A DNA stretch of 64,000 nt from NCBI GenBank assembly GCA_009838645.1, contig VXRC01000049.1:434001-498000 (forward strand), read 5' to 3'. Shown here piece by piece: positions 34,363 through 42,187 of this stretch; within the stretch, counting starts at the first letter, position 1, and every line of letters begins with the position of its first letter. The position numbers and the translations under genes are program-made. This DNA comes from Gemmatimonadota bacterium. Its GTDB lineage: Bacteria > JAAXHH01. The notes beneath the pieces are model-generated. The model was not told the DNA's origin and made no database searches. It worked only from the letters and a program-made list of their open reading frames with translations.

Positions 34363-35670
34363 TTATCCGCAGACAAAAGCATCCAGTGTCTTGCCGAGAC
34401 GGCCGGCGACGGACGGCATCATGCGGACCGTGAGGCGGACGCCCTCCGGTTCGTCCTCCCGGTGCAGGACCTCCCCCGACTCATAGACCATGGAAATGGC
34501 GTGTCCGTTTTCGTAGGGAATCAGCAGTTCCACTTCCACGCGATGGCGGTCGACCCTGATTGAAATCGCCTGGCGCAGCCGCTCCACGTCATCGGGGTCC
34601 AGTGCGGAGACCGTGATGGCGTTGGGATAGGAGAGCTGCAGGAATTCCAGGGCGTCGGGACTTTCCAGCCTGTCCGTCTTGTTGAAGACCAGCAGCAGTG
34701 GGAGATCGGAAACCCCCAGTTCCGCCAGCACCTGGTTCACCGTCACGATATGTTCCGCGTGGTTGGGATGGCTGCCGTCTACCACGTGGATCAGCAGGTC
34801 CGCGTCGTAGACCTCGGTCAGCGTGCTTTTAAAGGATGCGATCAGGTGGTGGGGCAGTTTCCGAATGAAACCCACGGTATCCGAAAGCAGAACGGGTTGG
34901 CCCGGGGTCGCGTTGACCACGCGCGTGGTCGCGTCGAGGGTGGCGAACAGCCTGTCCTCGATCAGCGTGCCTGCCTCGGTGAATCCATTGAAAATCGTGG
35001 ACTTGCCGGCATTGGTGTACCCGATCAGCGCGATACAGAACATGGCGCTTCGGCGTTGTCGCTGCCGGTGATAGGAAGCGGCCACCTGCTCGAGATTCCT
35101 GCGAAGGTGGGTAATGCGCCCGCGGATCAACCGCCGGTCGATCTCCAGTTGCGTCTCGCCGGGCCCCCGGACCCCTATGGCGCCGCCCGATCCGGCCGCC
35201 ACGCCGCCTTCCTGCCGGGAAAGGTGGTCCCACTGCCTCGTCAGCCGCGGCATCATATACTGCAACTGGGCAAGCTCAACTTGCAGCTTGGCCTGCTTCG
35301 ACTTCGCCCGCGAGGCGAATATATCGAGTATCAGTCCGCTGCGGTCCAGAATGCGCCGTTCGATAACGCGGTCCAGGTTCCTGACCTGCGCGGGGGTGAG
35401 GTCGTCGTCGAAAATCACGAGGTCGATTTCCTCCGCCTCGCACCGTTCGGCGATCGAACGGGCTTTTCCGGTTCCGATATAGTACGCCGGATGCATGGCG
35501 CTGCGGACCTGGATCACCCGATCGACGATCTCCGCGCCGGCGGTATCGGCCAGCAGGGCGAGTTCGTCGAGCGACTCCTCCATCTCGCCGACCCGTTCTT
35601 TTGATGGCACCATGCCGATCAACAAGGCGCGTTCACGAGTGTTTCGGGGTATTTCGTGCATTTCACGCAT
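34363..35670 (-). CDS. hflX: GTPase HflX
   Basis: 436 residues from ATG 35670; a GPDG-rich upstream frame is only the shadow of repeats in the next gene. HflX N-terminal domain (ERALLIGM, ADTAGAEIVDRVIQVRSAMHPAYYIGTGK), the linker GVRGPGETQLEIDRRLI unique to HflX, and the G domain: GYTNAGKSTIFN (G1, about 218), DTVGFIRKLP (G3), VFNKTD (G4). HflX splits stalled or heat-damaged ribosomes and binds 50S subunits. All motifs are intact and length is normal. It is separated by 7 bp from the BatA-like gene upstream on the same strand. Confidence 0.95.
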   Translation of the reverse strand: MREMHEIPRNTRERALLIGMVPSKERVGEMEESLDELALLADTAGAEIVDRVIQVRSAMHPAYYIGTGKARSIAERCEAEEIDLVIFDDDLTPAQVRNLDRVIERRILDRSGLILDIFASRAKSKQAKLQVELAQLQYMMPRLTRQWDHLSRQEGGVAAGSGGAIGVRGPGETQLEIDRRLIRGRITHLRRNLEQVAASYHRQRQRRSAMFCIALIGYTNAGKSTIFNGFTEAGTLIEDRLFATLDATTRVVNATPGQPVLLSDTVGFIRKLPHHLIASFKSTLTEVYDADLLIHVVDGSHPNHAEHIVTVNQVLAELGVSDLPLLLVFNKTDRLESPDALEFLQLSYPNAITVSALDPDDVERLRQAISIRVDRHRVEVELLIPYENGHAISMVYESGEVLHREDEPEGVRLTVRMMPSVAGRLGKTLDAFVCG

Positions 35671-35677
35671 AGGGTGG

Positions 35678-37996
35678 CTACGCTTTTTCTGGGTCCATGC
35701 TCCTGCCGGCCCGCCCGGCCCGCCCGGCCCGTCCGGTCCGTCCGGTCCGCCCGGTTCGCGATCCCGACAGCCAGTATTCCGCCAATATGAGCGCCATCGC
35801 GAGGACAATCAAAGACTTCCAGATCTCATACCCGCCCGGGGCGCCGAGTGTCCCACCGCGAGGAACGCCCGGGGCGCCCGCCGGATCCATGAGTACGACA
35901 TCCTCACCGGCTCCGAACAATCCGGCCGCCTCTTCCGGCGAAAACCGGGCCAGATCCGATTCCCGCGTATCCGGATTTACCGCGAAGGCCTGCACAACGG
36001 CGTCACCGTCCCACAGCGCATACACGCCGGGTTGTTTCGTGTCCGGAACTTCCACCATAATCCCGTGGCGTCCGGCCCGGGCATTGACCGTCTCGGTACG
36101 TCCCGAGGGGTACTCGAGGTAGAGGCCGGCGTCTGCCCGCAAATCGGTCATGGGCTGTACTATGGGTCTTCCCGCCAGGTGACCCCCTTCGGCAACCGTC
36201 ACCGACGGATGCAGGTACCGAACGCTGCGATGCATGAACGGCACGAACGCGCTGCGCAACGCCAGGTCGCTCCACCCGGTGTTCAAGTCTGAAGCGACCA
36301 ACAGCGCGCGGCCGCTGCCGGACCGACCTTCGAGGACGGCCGGCGTTCCGTCCATGAATCGCGCGATGACCCGTGCGCCGAGACCCGCATCGACGCCATA
36401 GGACGCGTAGAACCTGGCCTCGCCGGCCGACAGGGATTCGGCGTATCGGCCGTCGAAACGAAACACGGGATGCTCGGAGTCGACCTGGTCCATCCGGTGA
36501 AAGGAGGACTTGCTGCCGGGCGTTCCCCTTCGTGACGTGATCGAGCAGTCGAAGACGCCGGTGAAGAAACCGTTTCCGTAAGCCGCCGGATCCAGTCCCT
36601 CACCGAGAAAGACCAGTACGCCGCCCCCGGAGGAAACGTAACGCTCCAGGCTGGATAGCCGCGCCGGCGTCAGTTCCACGGCGCCGTCCACGATCAGCAC
36701 GCCCGTATCGTACAGATCGCTGTTCAACACGTCGGCGGATGCAGTCTGTACGTCCACGGGCGTGACCAATCCGCCTGACGGCCTCAATACCTGCTCGATG
36801 AAGTAACCGGATTCACTCTGTCCGATGGCTGTAACGCCAAAGACGTCCGGAACCTCGAGGGTGAAATACCGCCGGTTATCGGCCGCGACATCATCCTCGT
36901 CCAGTTCCACGTAACCGGAATACCTGCCCGGCGTGTCGATGACGACGTTGAACTGCACGGAACCAGCTTCGCCCGTTTCGGCCGTCACCTGGCGGCTGTC
37001 CCGGTCCAGGCCGTTAATGACGAGCCGGAGTTCCCTGGTCCGCCTGGTACGGCCGGTCTGCCCGGTCTGCTCTGTTTGCCCGACCTGCTCAGCCTGCCCG
37101 GCCTGCTCAGCTTGCTCAGCCTGCTCGGCCTGCTCAGCCTGCTCGGCCTGCGCGGTCTGCTCGGCCTGCGCGGTCCAGTGTGTGCCCGCGGAAACGCCGT
37201 TCCGGTAGGTGAAGGTCGCGACAAACCGCTCCGGTTGATTACGGATCAGCAGGCCCTCGCTGACGGAGACCTCGTCGATGCTTGCGTTTTCCACTCTCCC
37301 CGCCTCGAAGGGGTAGAGGTAGATCGGCGCACGCGATTCCGAAGGCGCCTCCGATGCGGATACGGCCAGACGCTCCCAGTCGCTTCGCTGCAAATCCGAC
37401 AGAATGTAGATGCTCTTGTTCGCCGATACGATGCCGGACAGTTTCCGGCGGGCGAGACGCACGGCGCCGGCGATGTCCCCCGAACTCTCGGATACTTCCG
37501 CTTCCGACAGGCGCGCCGAGAGCGCTGCGGTCCGGTCCGTGGGAACGGGCGGGACAGCCTCGGGCGGCGCGGCGGTCAGTATGATCAGGCCCTCGTCGCC
37601 CGGCTGCATCGCATCCATGATGCGTCCGGCCTCGGTCCTGGCGGCGTTGAACGGCGTGTCCCCGTAGCGTCCGGCGCCCATGCTGTATGAATTGTCCAGT
37701 ACGATGACGAAGACCGACCGCTGTTCGACGCTGCTGCCCAGCAAGGCGCCCGCCAGGCCTTCGATGACCGGCCGTGCGAAAGCCATCACCAGGAGCAGGA
37801 CAATGAGCACCCGCAGAAGAAGCAACAGGAGTTCCCGGAGCCTCAGGGCCCGAGACCGTTGCATATGGTGATCCCTGATGAAAATGACGGAACTGAAATC
37901 GACGGTGGAGACTCGCTGGCGGTGGAACAGGTGTATGACGATCGGTACGGCGACCGCAACGAGCCCAAACAGCATCAACGCGTTCAGAAAGGTCAT
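35678..37996 (-). CDS. BatA/VWA-domain membrane protein with Glu-Gln-Ala repeat
   Basis: 772 residues from ATG 37996 (GGAGG upstream). The N-terminal BatA region (MTFLNALMLFGLVAVAVPIVIHL, then LRELLLLLLRVLIVLLLVMAF) is followed by a von Willebrand A domain whose MIDAS begins DNSYSMG (about 98). A beta-rich domain is interrupted at about 273-317 by a Glu-Gln-Ala / Gly-Gln-Thr tandem repeat. The later part contains ERYVSSGGGVLVFLGEG, a glutamine-amidotransferase-like fold seen in related proteins. A C-terminal helix (SLIVLAMALILAEYWL) and an Arg-Thr-Gly repeat tail close it. The family is linked to MoxR/DUF58/BatA envelope clusters, none of which are adjacent here. Likely an inner-membrane scaffold. 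Confidence 0.82.
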   Translation of the reverse strand: MTFLNALMLFGLVAVAVPIVIHLFHRQRVSTVDFSSVIFIRDHHMQRSRALRLRELLLLLLRVLIVLLLVMAFARPVIEGLAGALLGSSVEQRSVFVIVLDNSYSMGAGRYGDTPFNAARTEAGRIMDAMQPGDEGLIILTAAPPEAVPPVPTDRTAALSARLSEAEVSESSGDIAGAVRLARRKLSGIVSANKSIYILSDLQRSDWERLAVSASEAPSESRAPIYLYPFEAGRVENASIDEVSVSEGLLIRNQPERFVATFTYRNGVSAGTHWTAQAEQTAQAEQAEQAEQAEQAEQAGQAEQVGQTEQTGQTGRTRRTRELRLVINGLDRDSRQVTAETGEAGSVQFNVVIDTPGRYSGYVELDEDDVAADNRRYFTLEVPDVFGVTAIGQSESGYFIEQVLRPSGGLVTPVDVQTASADVLNSDLYDTGVLIVDGAVELTPARLSSLERYVSSGGGVLVFLGEGLDPAAYGNGFFTGVFDCSITSRRGTPGSKSSFHRMDQVDSEHPVFRFDGRYAESLSAGEARFYASYGVDAGLGARVIARFMDGTPAVLEGRSGSGRALLVASDLNTGWSDLALRSAFVPFMHRSVRYLHPSVTVAEGGHLAGRPIVQPMTDLRADAGLYLEYPSGRTETVNARAGRHGIMVEVPDTKQPGVYALWDGDAVVQAFAVNPDTRESDLARFSPEEAAGLFGAGEDVVLMDPAGAPGVPRGGTLGAPGGYEIWKSLIVLAMALILAEYWLSGSRTGRTGRTGRAGRAGRAGRSMDPEKA
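35707..35755 (-). repeat. 9-bp tandem repeats in the BatA-like 3' end
   Basis: About five copies of a cggcccgcc/cggtccgtc-type 9-mer. In frame they encode the Arg-Thr-Gly / Arg-Ala-Gly run in the last 20 residues of the VWA protein. Confidence 0.9.
37051..37174 (-). repeat. 9-bp tandem repeats (Glu-Gln-Ala) in the BatA-like gene
   Basis: About 13 degenerate copies of ctgctc(a/g)gc on the plus strand, always in frame, encode an Ala-Glu-Gln / Gly-Gln-Thr run of about 40 residues. This is the longest repeat array in the window. Confidence 0.92.
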
Positions 37997-38164
37997 TCTG
38001 CTTCCTCCACGGCGGTCTGGTAATATACCTTCGGAGCCGGCGCCCGTAAAGCGATAACATCGGGAGATCGGCGGCCTCCTTCCGGGGTAACGCCCGCGCC
38101 GTAAGGAGGGTGCCGAAGGTGGTATCGCCCCGGCGTTGCGGCTCCTTGGGCGGGCACGCATACC

Positions 38165-38200
38165 GGGGTGCCGAACGGGGTGCCGAACGGGGTGCCGCGG
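38165..38200. repeat. 12-bp tandem repeat x3 upstream of carA
   Basis: Three copies of ggggtgccgaac (the last ending gcgg) at 38165-38176, 38177-38188 and 38189-38200, immediately upstream of the carA promoter. The spacer between BatA and carA (37997-38291) holds this array and the promoter, and no gene. Confidence 0.92.
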
Positions 38201-38211
38201 GGCGATTTTCC

Positions 38212-38240
38212 TTGACACGTAGGCCGGTTACGGGTATCGT
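38212..38240 (+). promoter_or_regulatory. Sigma-70-type promoter of carA
   Basis: Perfect -35 TTGACA (38212-38217), 17-bp spacer, -10 TATCGT (38235-38240), about 45 bases before the carA ATG. Confidence 0.6.
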
Positions 38241-38291
38241 AATCTCCAATATCCGGTCCAACCCGCTGGTAACCCCCCTGAAGGAGCGTTT

Positions 38292-39428
38292 ATGGAGGCA
38301 TGGCTGGCCCTGGAAGACGGCACAGTCTACGAAGGCGAATCCTTTGGCGCTACCGGGAAAAAGGTGGGAGAAGTCGTTTTCAACACCAGCATGATCGGAT
38401 ACCAGGAGGTATTGACCGACCCGTCGTACAAAGGTCAGATCGTCACCATGACCTACCCGTTGATCGGGAATTACGGCGTGAATCCCGGCGACCTGGAATC
38501 GCTCCACCCCCACGTGGAAGGATTCGTGGTTCGAGAGTACCAGCGGAACCCGAGCAATTGGCGCTCGACCGGCAGTCTCGACCGCTTCCTGGACGACCAT
38601 GGCGTCGTTGGCATTTCCGGAATCGATACCCGGGCACTTACCCGCAGGCTCCGCGTCGACGGGGTCATGCGCGGCGTGATAAGTTCCGGCGCGGCGGACC
38701 CTGACACACTCGTCCGGCAGGCCAGTGACGTGCCCAGAATGGTTGGCCAGGACCTGGTCCGCGAAGTGACCACGGACCGGCCGTACCGGTGGGAGGGAGA
38801 TCGTCGTATCTACGTGGACCCTCCCGACGACGATCCGGAGGGGATCTGGAACGGCTTCGACGAACCCGGAACCTATCGGGTCGTCGTCATGGATTACGGC
38901 GTTAAGCACAATATTCTTAGGAACCTGGCGCGTCGGGGCTGCCAGGTGCTCGTCCTGCCGGCGGACTACACGGCCGAGCAGGTGCTGCGGCTGAACCCCG
39001 ACGGCATCATGTTGTCCAACGGTCCCGGCGATCCGGGCGCCGTTCAATACGCCATTGACGAGTTGAAAGTCCTGATCGAGCGGAAACCCATATTCGGCAT
39101 CTGCATCGGTCACCAGTTACTGGGCATGGCGCTGGGTGGAGAACGGTTCAAGCTGAAGTTCGGCCACCGGGGCGCCAATCAGCCCGTGCGGCAGAACGAA
39201 TCGGGCCGGGTGGAAATCACCGCCCAGAACCACGGCTTCGCCATCGACGCCGACACCCTCGACGAATCCGAGGTGGAACTGACCCATATCAATCTCAATG
39301 ACCGGACGTTGGAGGGGCTCAGGCACCGGCGGTATCCGGTTTTCTCGGTACAGTATCATCCCGAAGCGTCACCGGGACCGCACGACGCCGATTACTTGTT
39401 CGACCGATTCATCGCATCCATGCAGTAG
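38292..39428 (+). CDS. carA: Carbamoyl-phosphate synthase small (glutaminase) subunit
   Basis: 378 residues, normal length. N-terminal CarA domain begins EAWLALEDGTVYEGESFG; the class-I glutamine amidotransferase domain has the nucleophile Cys in FGICIGHQLLGMALGG and His/Glu in YHPEASPGPHDA. It releases ammonia from glutamine for carbamoyl phosphate, feeding arginine and pyrimidine synthesis. AAGGAG lies just upstream of the ATG. The large subunit gene carB is not next to it, unlike in many genomes, so it must be elsewhere. Confidence 0.96.
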   Translation: MEAWLALEDGTVYEGESFGATGKKVGEVVFNTSMIGYQEVLTDPSYKGQIVTMTYPLIGNYGVNPGDLESLHPHVEGFVVREYQRNPSNWRSTGSLDRFLDDHGVVGISGIDTRALTRRLRVDGVMRGVISSGAADPDTLVRQASDVPRMVGQDLVREVTTDRPYRWEGDRRIYVDPPDDDPEGIWNGFDEPGTYRVVVMDYGVKHNILRNLARRGCQVLVLPADYTAEQVLRLNPDGIMLSNGPGDPGAVQYAIDELKVLIERKPIFGICIGHQLLGMALGGERFKLKFGHRGANQPVRQNESGRVEITAQNHGFAIDADTLDESEVELTHINLNDRTLEGLRHRRYPVFSVQYHPEASPGPHDADYLFDRFIASMQ

Positions 39429-39473
39429 ACCCGCCGACGGTGCTTTTCCGGACGGTTTCTACAGGAGCAAGCA

Positions 39474-41264
39474 ATGCGCAAAAGTATCAAGCACATCCTC
39501 TTTCTCGAACCTAAATCCTCCCACCTCCACGTTTATTCGGACGCCTATATCCCGCGCATCGGCTGTCTCGTGCTCGCGACGATCATGCGGGACCTGGGCT
39601 ACGGCGTCCGGGTGATGCTGGAAGAGGTGGAAGACATCGACACGAACGAGTTCGGGGAAGCCGATCTGATCTGCATCTCCTCCCTGACGTCCACGGCGCC
39701 CGGGTCGTACCAATACGCCGATTTCATCCGGAACGTCTATCCCGAGAAGACGATCGTGATGGGTGGAACGCATCCGACGTTCGTGCCCGACGAAGCCCTG
39801 CAGCACTGCGACTTCGTCGTGCGCGGCGAGGGGGAGGATGCCCTGGTCGAACTGGTCCGTTGCCTGGAGTCCGGCGCCGACTACCGCGGCATCGCCAACC
39901 TGTCCTGGATCGAGGACGGACGGCCGGTCCACAACCCGGAGCGGCCCAAGGCGGAGGATCTGGACGTGCTGCCCATACCGGACTTCAGCCTGGTACCGTC
40001 CGGCAGAATGGACATCATGTCGATACAGACGCAGCGGGGTTGTCCCTGGGACTGCAGTTTCTGCACGGTGACTAAGCTGAACGGGCACAAGCTGCGCGGC
40101 CATTCCGTCGAGCGCGTGCTCGATATGCTGGAAGCCTATACGAAGATGCCGAATTTCAGCTATCTCTTCTTCGCCGATGACATCTTCAACGTGCCGGTGG
40201 ACCGCACCATGGCCATCATGCAGGGCATGATCGACCGTAAGCTGATCATCCCGTGGGCGGCGCAGATGCGCCACGAGATCTCGAAGCAGCCGGAATTGAT
40301 GAAGAAGATGCGCGAGGCGGGATGCGACCGCGTTATGGTCGGTTTCGAATCCATCGACGAGACGGCCCTGGAACTGTATGGAAAGAAGGAGACGGCCCAC
40401 GACGTGGAGGTGGCCATCGACGCGATCCATGATCACGGCATCGACCTCCACGCCATGTTCATCGCCGGCGCCGACTCGGATCATCCGGAGACCATCAAGA
40501 CCCAGTTCGAGTTCGCCAAGAAGAAGGACCTGGCGACGTCGCAATGCATGATCCTGACCTACCTGCCCGGTTCCGAAGACACCATCCGCTACGATCTGCA
40601 GGGCGGGGAATACCTGAGCAACGACTGGAGCCATTACGACGGCCACCACGCCAACCACCCCGTCCCGAACATGACCCGCTACGAGCTGGTCAACACGGTG
40701 ATGGAAGGGATGAAGGGCATGTACGCGCCGCACCGCATCGCGTACAAGCTCGCCAGTGCCGCGTTCAACGCGCTCAGGCTCAACAAGCGGGAAGCCGCGC
40801 GGCAGCTGCGAAACGGGCTGCTCCGCCTGAACGGCTACTCCATCCTTCAACGGTGGTTCAAGGAGCACACCGAGTACCTGGCCGATCTCCGCGCCGAGAA
40901 CGTGTCCCTGTCGCCGGACCGCTACAAGCGCGTGGTGCTGGCCGTGTCCAACGTGGACGTGAGCCGGGTGCTCCGCACGTTCCTGGCCGAGATGAACATA
41001 CGCGTGGAAGAGTTCAGCGAGGAGAAGCTATCCGTGCTCAAGGACTCCGACCTGGTCGTCATGGCCGGCGAAATGGTGGACGACGTGAGAGCCCGGGTCC
41101 AGAACCTGCACATCTTCCCCGTGCACGACAAGAACACGCGGATGGACCGGACCCTGACCCAGCTCGGCATACTCTTCACCGAGAACGTGGACAAGGTGCG
41201 CGAGGCCATCGCCGCGGTGCATTTCCAGCCCGCCCAGGGCAAGGTGGCGACCGGCGACGCCTGA
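39474..41264 (+). CDS. B12-binding-domain radical SAM protein with extra C-terminal domain
   Basis: 596 residues. An N-terminal cobalamin-binding-like domain (IGCLVLATIMRDLGYGVRV, ADLICISSLT, IVMGGTHPTF, FVVRGEGEDALVELV) is followed by the radical SAM core with the Cys-x3-Cys-x2-Cys motif in RGCPWDCSFCTV (about 190). The canonical B12 DxHxxG motif is not evident, so cobalamin binding is uncertain. Residues about 480-596 form another alpha/beta domain (YKRVVLAVSNVDVSRVLRTF, DLVVMAGEMVDDVRARV) that I do not recognise. The reaction is unknown. AGGAG precedes the ATG; the gene ends at the strong terminator at 41323. Confidence 0.85.
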   Translation: MRKSIKHILFLEPKSSHLHVYSDAYIPRIGCLVLATIMRDLGYGVRVMLEEVEDIDTNEFGEADLICISSLTSTAPGSYQYADFIRNVYPEKTIVMGGTHPTFVPDEALQHCDFVVRGEGEDALVELVRCLESGADYRGIANLSWIEDGRPVHNPERPKAEDLDVLPIPDFSLVPSGRMDIMSIQTQRGCPWDCSFCTVTKLNGHKLRGHSVERVLDMLEAYTKMPNFSYLFFADDIFNVPVDRTMAIMQGMIDRKLIIPWAAQMRHEISKQPELMKKMREAGCDRVMVGFESIDETALELYGKKETAHDVEVAIDAIHDHGIDLHAMFIAGADSDHPETIKTQFEFAKKKDLATSQCMILTYLPGSEDTIRYDLQGGEYLSNDWSHYDGHHANHPVPNMTRYELVNTVMEGMKGMYAPHRIAYKLASAAFNALRLNKREAARQLRNGLLRLNGYSILQRWFKEHTEYLADLRAENVSLSPDRYKRVVLAVSNVDVSRVLRTFLAEMNIRVEEFSEEKLSVLKDSDLVVMAGEMVDDVRARVQNLHIFPVHDKNTRMDRTLTQLGILFTENVDKVREAIAAVHFQPAQGKVATGDA

Positions 41265-41322
41265 TCGGCTACCGTGCGGCGCATGATCAATCAGACGTAA
41301 ACTCTGACAACGCTGTTTCTGT

Positions 41323-41367
41323 AAAAAAGGCATCCAGGACGTTTGGTCCCGGATGCCTTTTGCTTTT
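41323..41367 (+). terminator. Rho-independent terminator after the radical SAM gene
   Basis: The stem pairs aaaggcatcc.ggac (from 41326) with gtcc.ggatgccttt (to 41361) around a 5-base loop at 41341-41345, with one A/C mismatch. It is flanked by an A-run and a tttt tract, so it could work in both directions. Confidence 0.85.
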
Positions 41368-41395
41368 GGTGGGTTGACACGCCGCAGAAAGAGGC

Positions 41396-41518
41396 CTAAC
41401 TGCTGAACCGCCAGCGTATAACGTCGTGGAACCGGTCAAAGTCCCTGTCGAATGACGCTACGTGGTCGCCTCGAAAGAAACGCAGGAGGACATTAGTTTC
41501 CAACAGGAATTTCGTCAT
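41396..41518 (-). pseudogene. PIN-domain toxin (VapC-type) remnant with internal deletion
   Basis: A 40-codon open frame whose start overlaps the AbrB stop as ATGA (41518-41515). Its first half reads MTKFLLETNVLLRFFRGDH, the classic PIN N-terminus, with the first catalytic Asp replaced by Glu. Its second half reads VASFDRDFDRF, the usual PIN C-terminal acidic motif. About 80-90 central residues, including the remaining acidic ligands, are missing without a frame change. The product cannot form a PIN nuclease. I infer an in-frame deletion in a former VapC-like toxin, leaving its antitoxin intact. Confidence 0.8.
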
Positions 41519-41757
41519 TTGTATCTTGCCACTCTGGCTGCTCGTACAGCGCTTCGTTCCTCGGTTTTGGACGCGGATGGCTTGCCATCTGCGAGTAAGC
41601 CATACAGATCCTTAAGCGACTCCGACTCGCCTCTCAACACAACCCCGCCTGGAATCAACTCATAGATTAGCCGTTGACGTGGCTTGAGGCGAAGTGCTTT
41701 TCGGACTTCGACCGGGATGGTAGTCTGCCAATTTTCGTATAAGGTCGATTTGATCAT
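41515..41757 (-). CDS. AbrB/MazE/SpoVT-type antitoxin
   Basis: 80 residues. A swapped-hairpin AbrB DNA-binding domain: MIKSTLYENWQTTIPVEVRKALRLKPRQRLIYELIPGG in pieces typical of VapB/MazE-like antitoxins (the T-x-P-x-x-V-R-x-x-L core is visible). A short C-terminal tail (SASKTEERSAVRAARVARYK region) would bind the toxin. The gene overlaps the deleted PIN toxin by four bases, the normal arrangement of AbrB-PIN modules. It probably autoregulates its promoter; no operator was identified. GC is lower than in flanking genes. Confidence 0.88.
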   Translation of the reverse strand: MIKSTLYENWQTTIPVEVRKALRLKPRQRLIYELIPGGVVLRGESESLKDLYGLLADGKPSASKTEERSAVRAARVARYK

Positions 41758-41811
41758 CGGTGCGTGTCTCTATTCCATTGCTAAGGAGTTGATCCACCCT
41801 TCGCGCACGAG

Positions 41812-42111
41812 TCAGGGATTCCGATTCAGTGTCGCAGCAGGTTGGATCCCGTCGATGAGCCGAGGTTTGTCCCTGGCGACCTTTCTAAAGTCGCATTCCA
41901 CCTGAATCCCATGCCAGAACTGATCTGACTGATTGAAAAAGGCCCCAAAGCGAATCGACATGGATGGCGTAATCGACCGGCGGCCATGTACAATCTCGTT
42001 GATTGCGCGAGGAGCAACCCCAATGGCACGCGCCATGGCATTCTGCGAAATGCCCATAGGCTTGAGATACTCCTCAAGCAGAATCTCGCCAGGTGTGATG
42101 ATTTCGTTCAT
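41812..42111 (-). CDS. higA: HigA-type antitoxin, no HigB found
   Basis: 99 residues from ATG 42111. The HigA signature [28 protein letters not shown] (given in pieces: [23 protein letters not shown]) is an XRE helix-turn-helix, followed by [23 protein letters not shown] and [11 protein letters not shown]. The toxin gene higB normally lies directly upstream; here the 76 bases up to the sulfatase stop encode nothing like it. It is therefore an orphan antitoxin or a HigA-like regulator. It sits 54 bp upstream of the AbrB gene on the same strand. Confidence 0.87.
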   Translation of the reverse strand: MNEIITPGEILLEEYLKPMGISQNAMARAIGVAPRAINEIVHGRRSITPSMSIRFGAFFNQSDQFWHGIQVECDFRKVARDKPRLIDGIQPAATLNRNP

Positions 42112-42187
42112 AGCTATGATGATCGGGAGACACACGAAACGCTTGACCGTTTTTAAGCCACAAAATTGATAAATTTGCTCCAATAAA

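Noticed and set aside
37239..39113. Open frame antisense across the BatA-like gene and carA
   Set aside because: CarA and the VWA protein explain this DNA; the antisense product has no recognisable motif.
38292..39428. Unusual isolated carA as a sign of a new pathway
   Set aside because: carA and carB are separated in many bacteria; the protein itself is ordinary.
42112..42187. HigB toxin remnant upstream of HigA
   Set aside because: All frames of this 76-bp stretch lack HigB-like residues.
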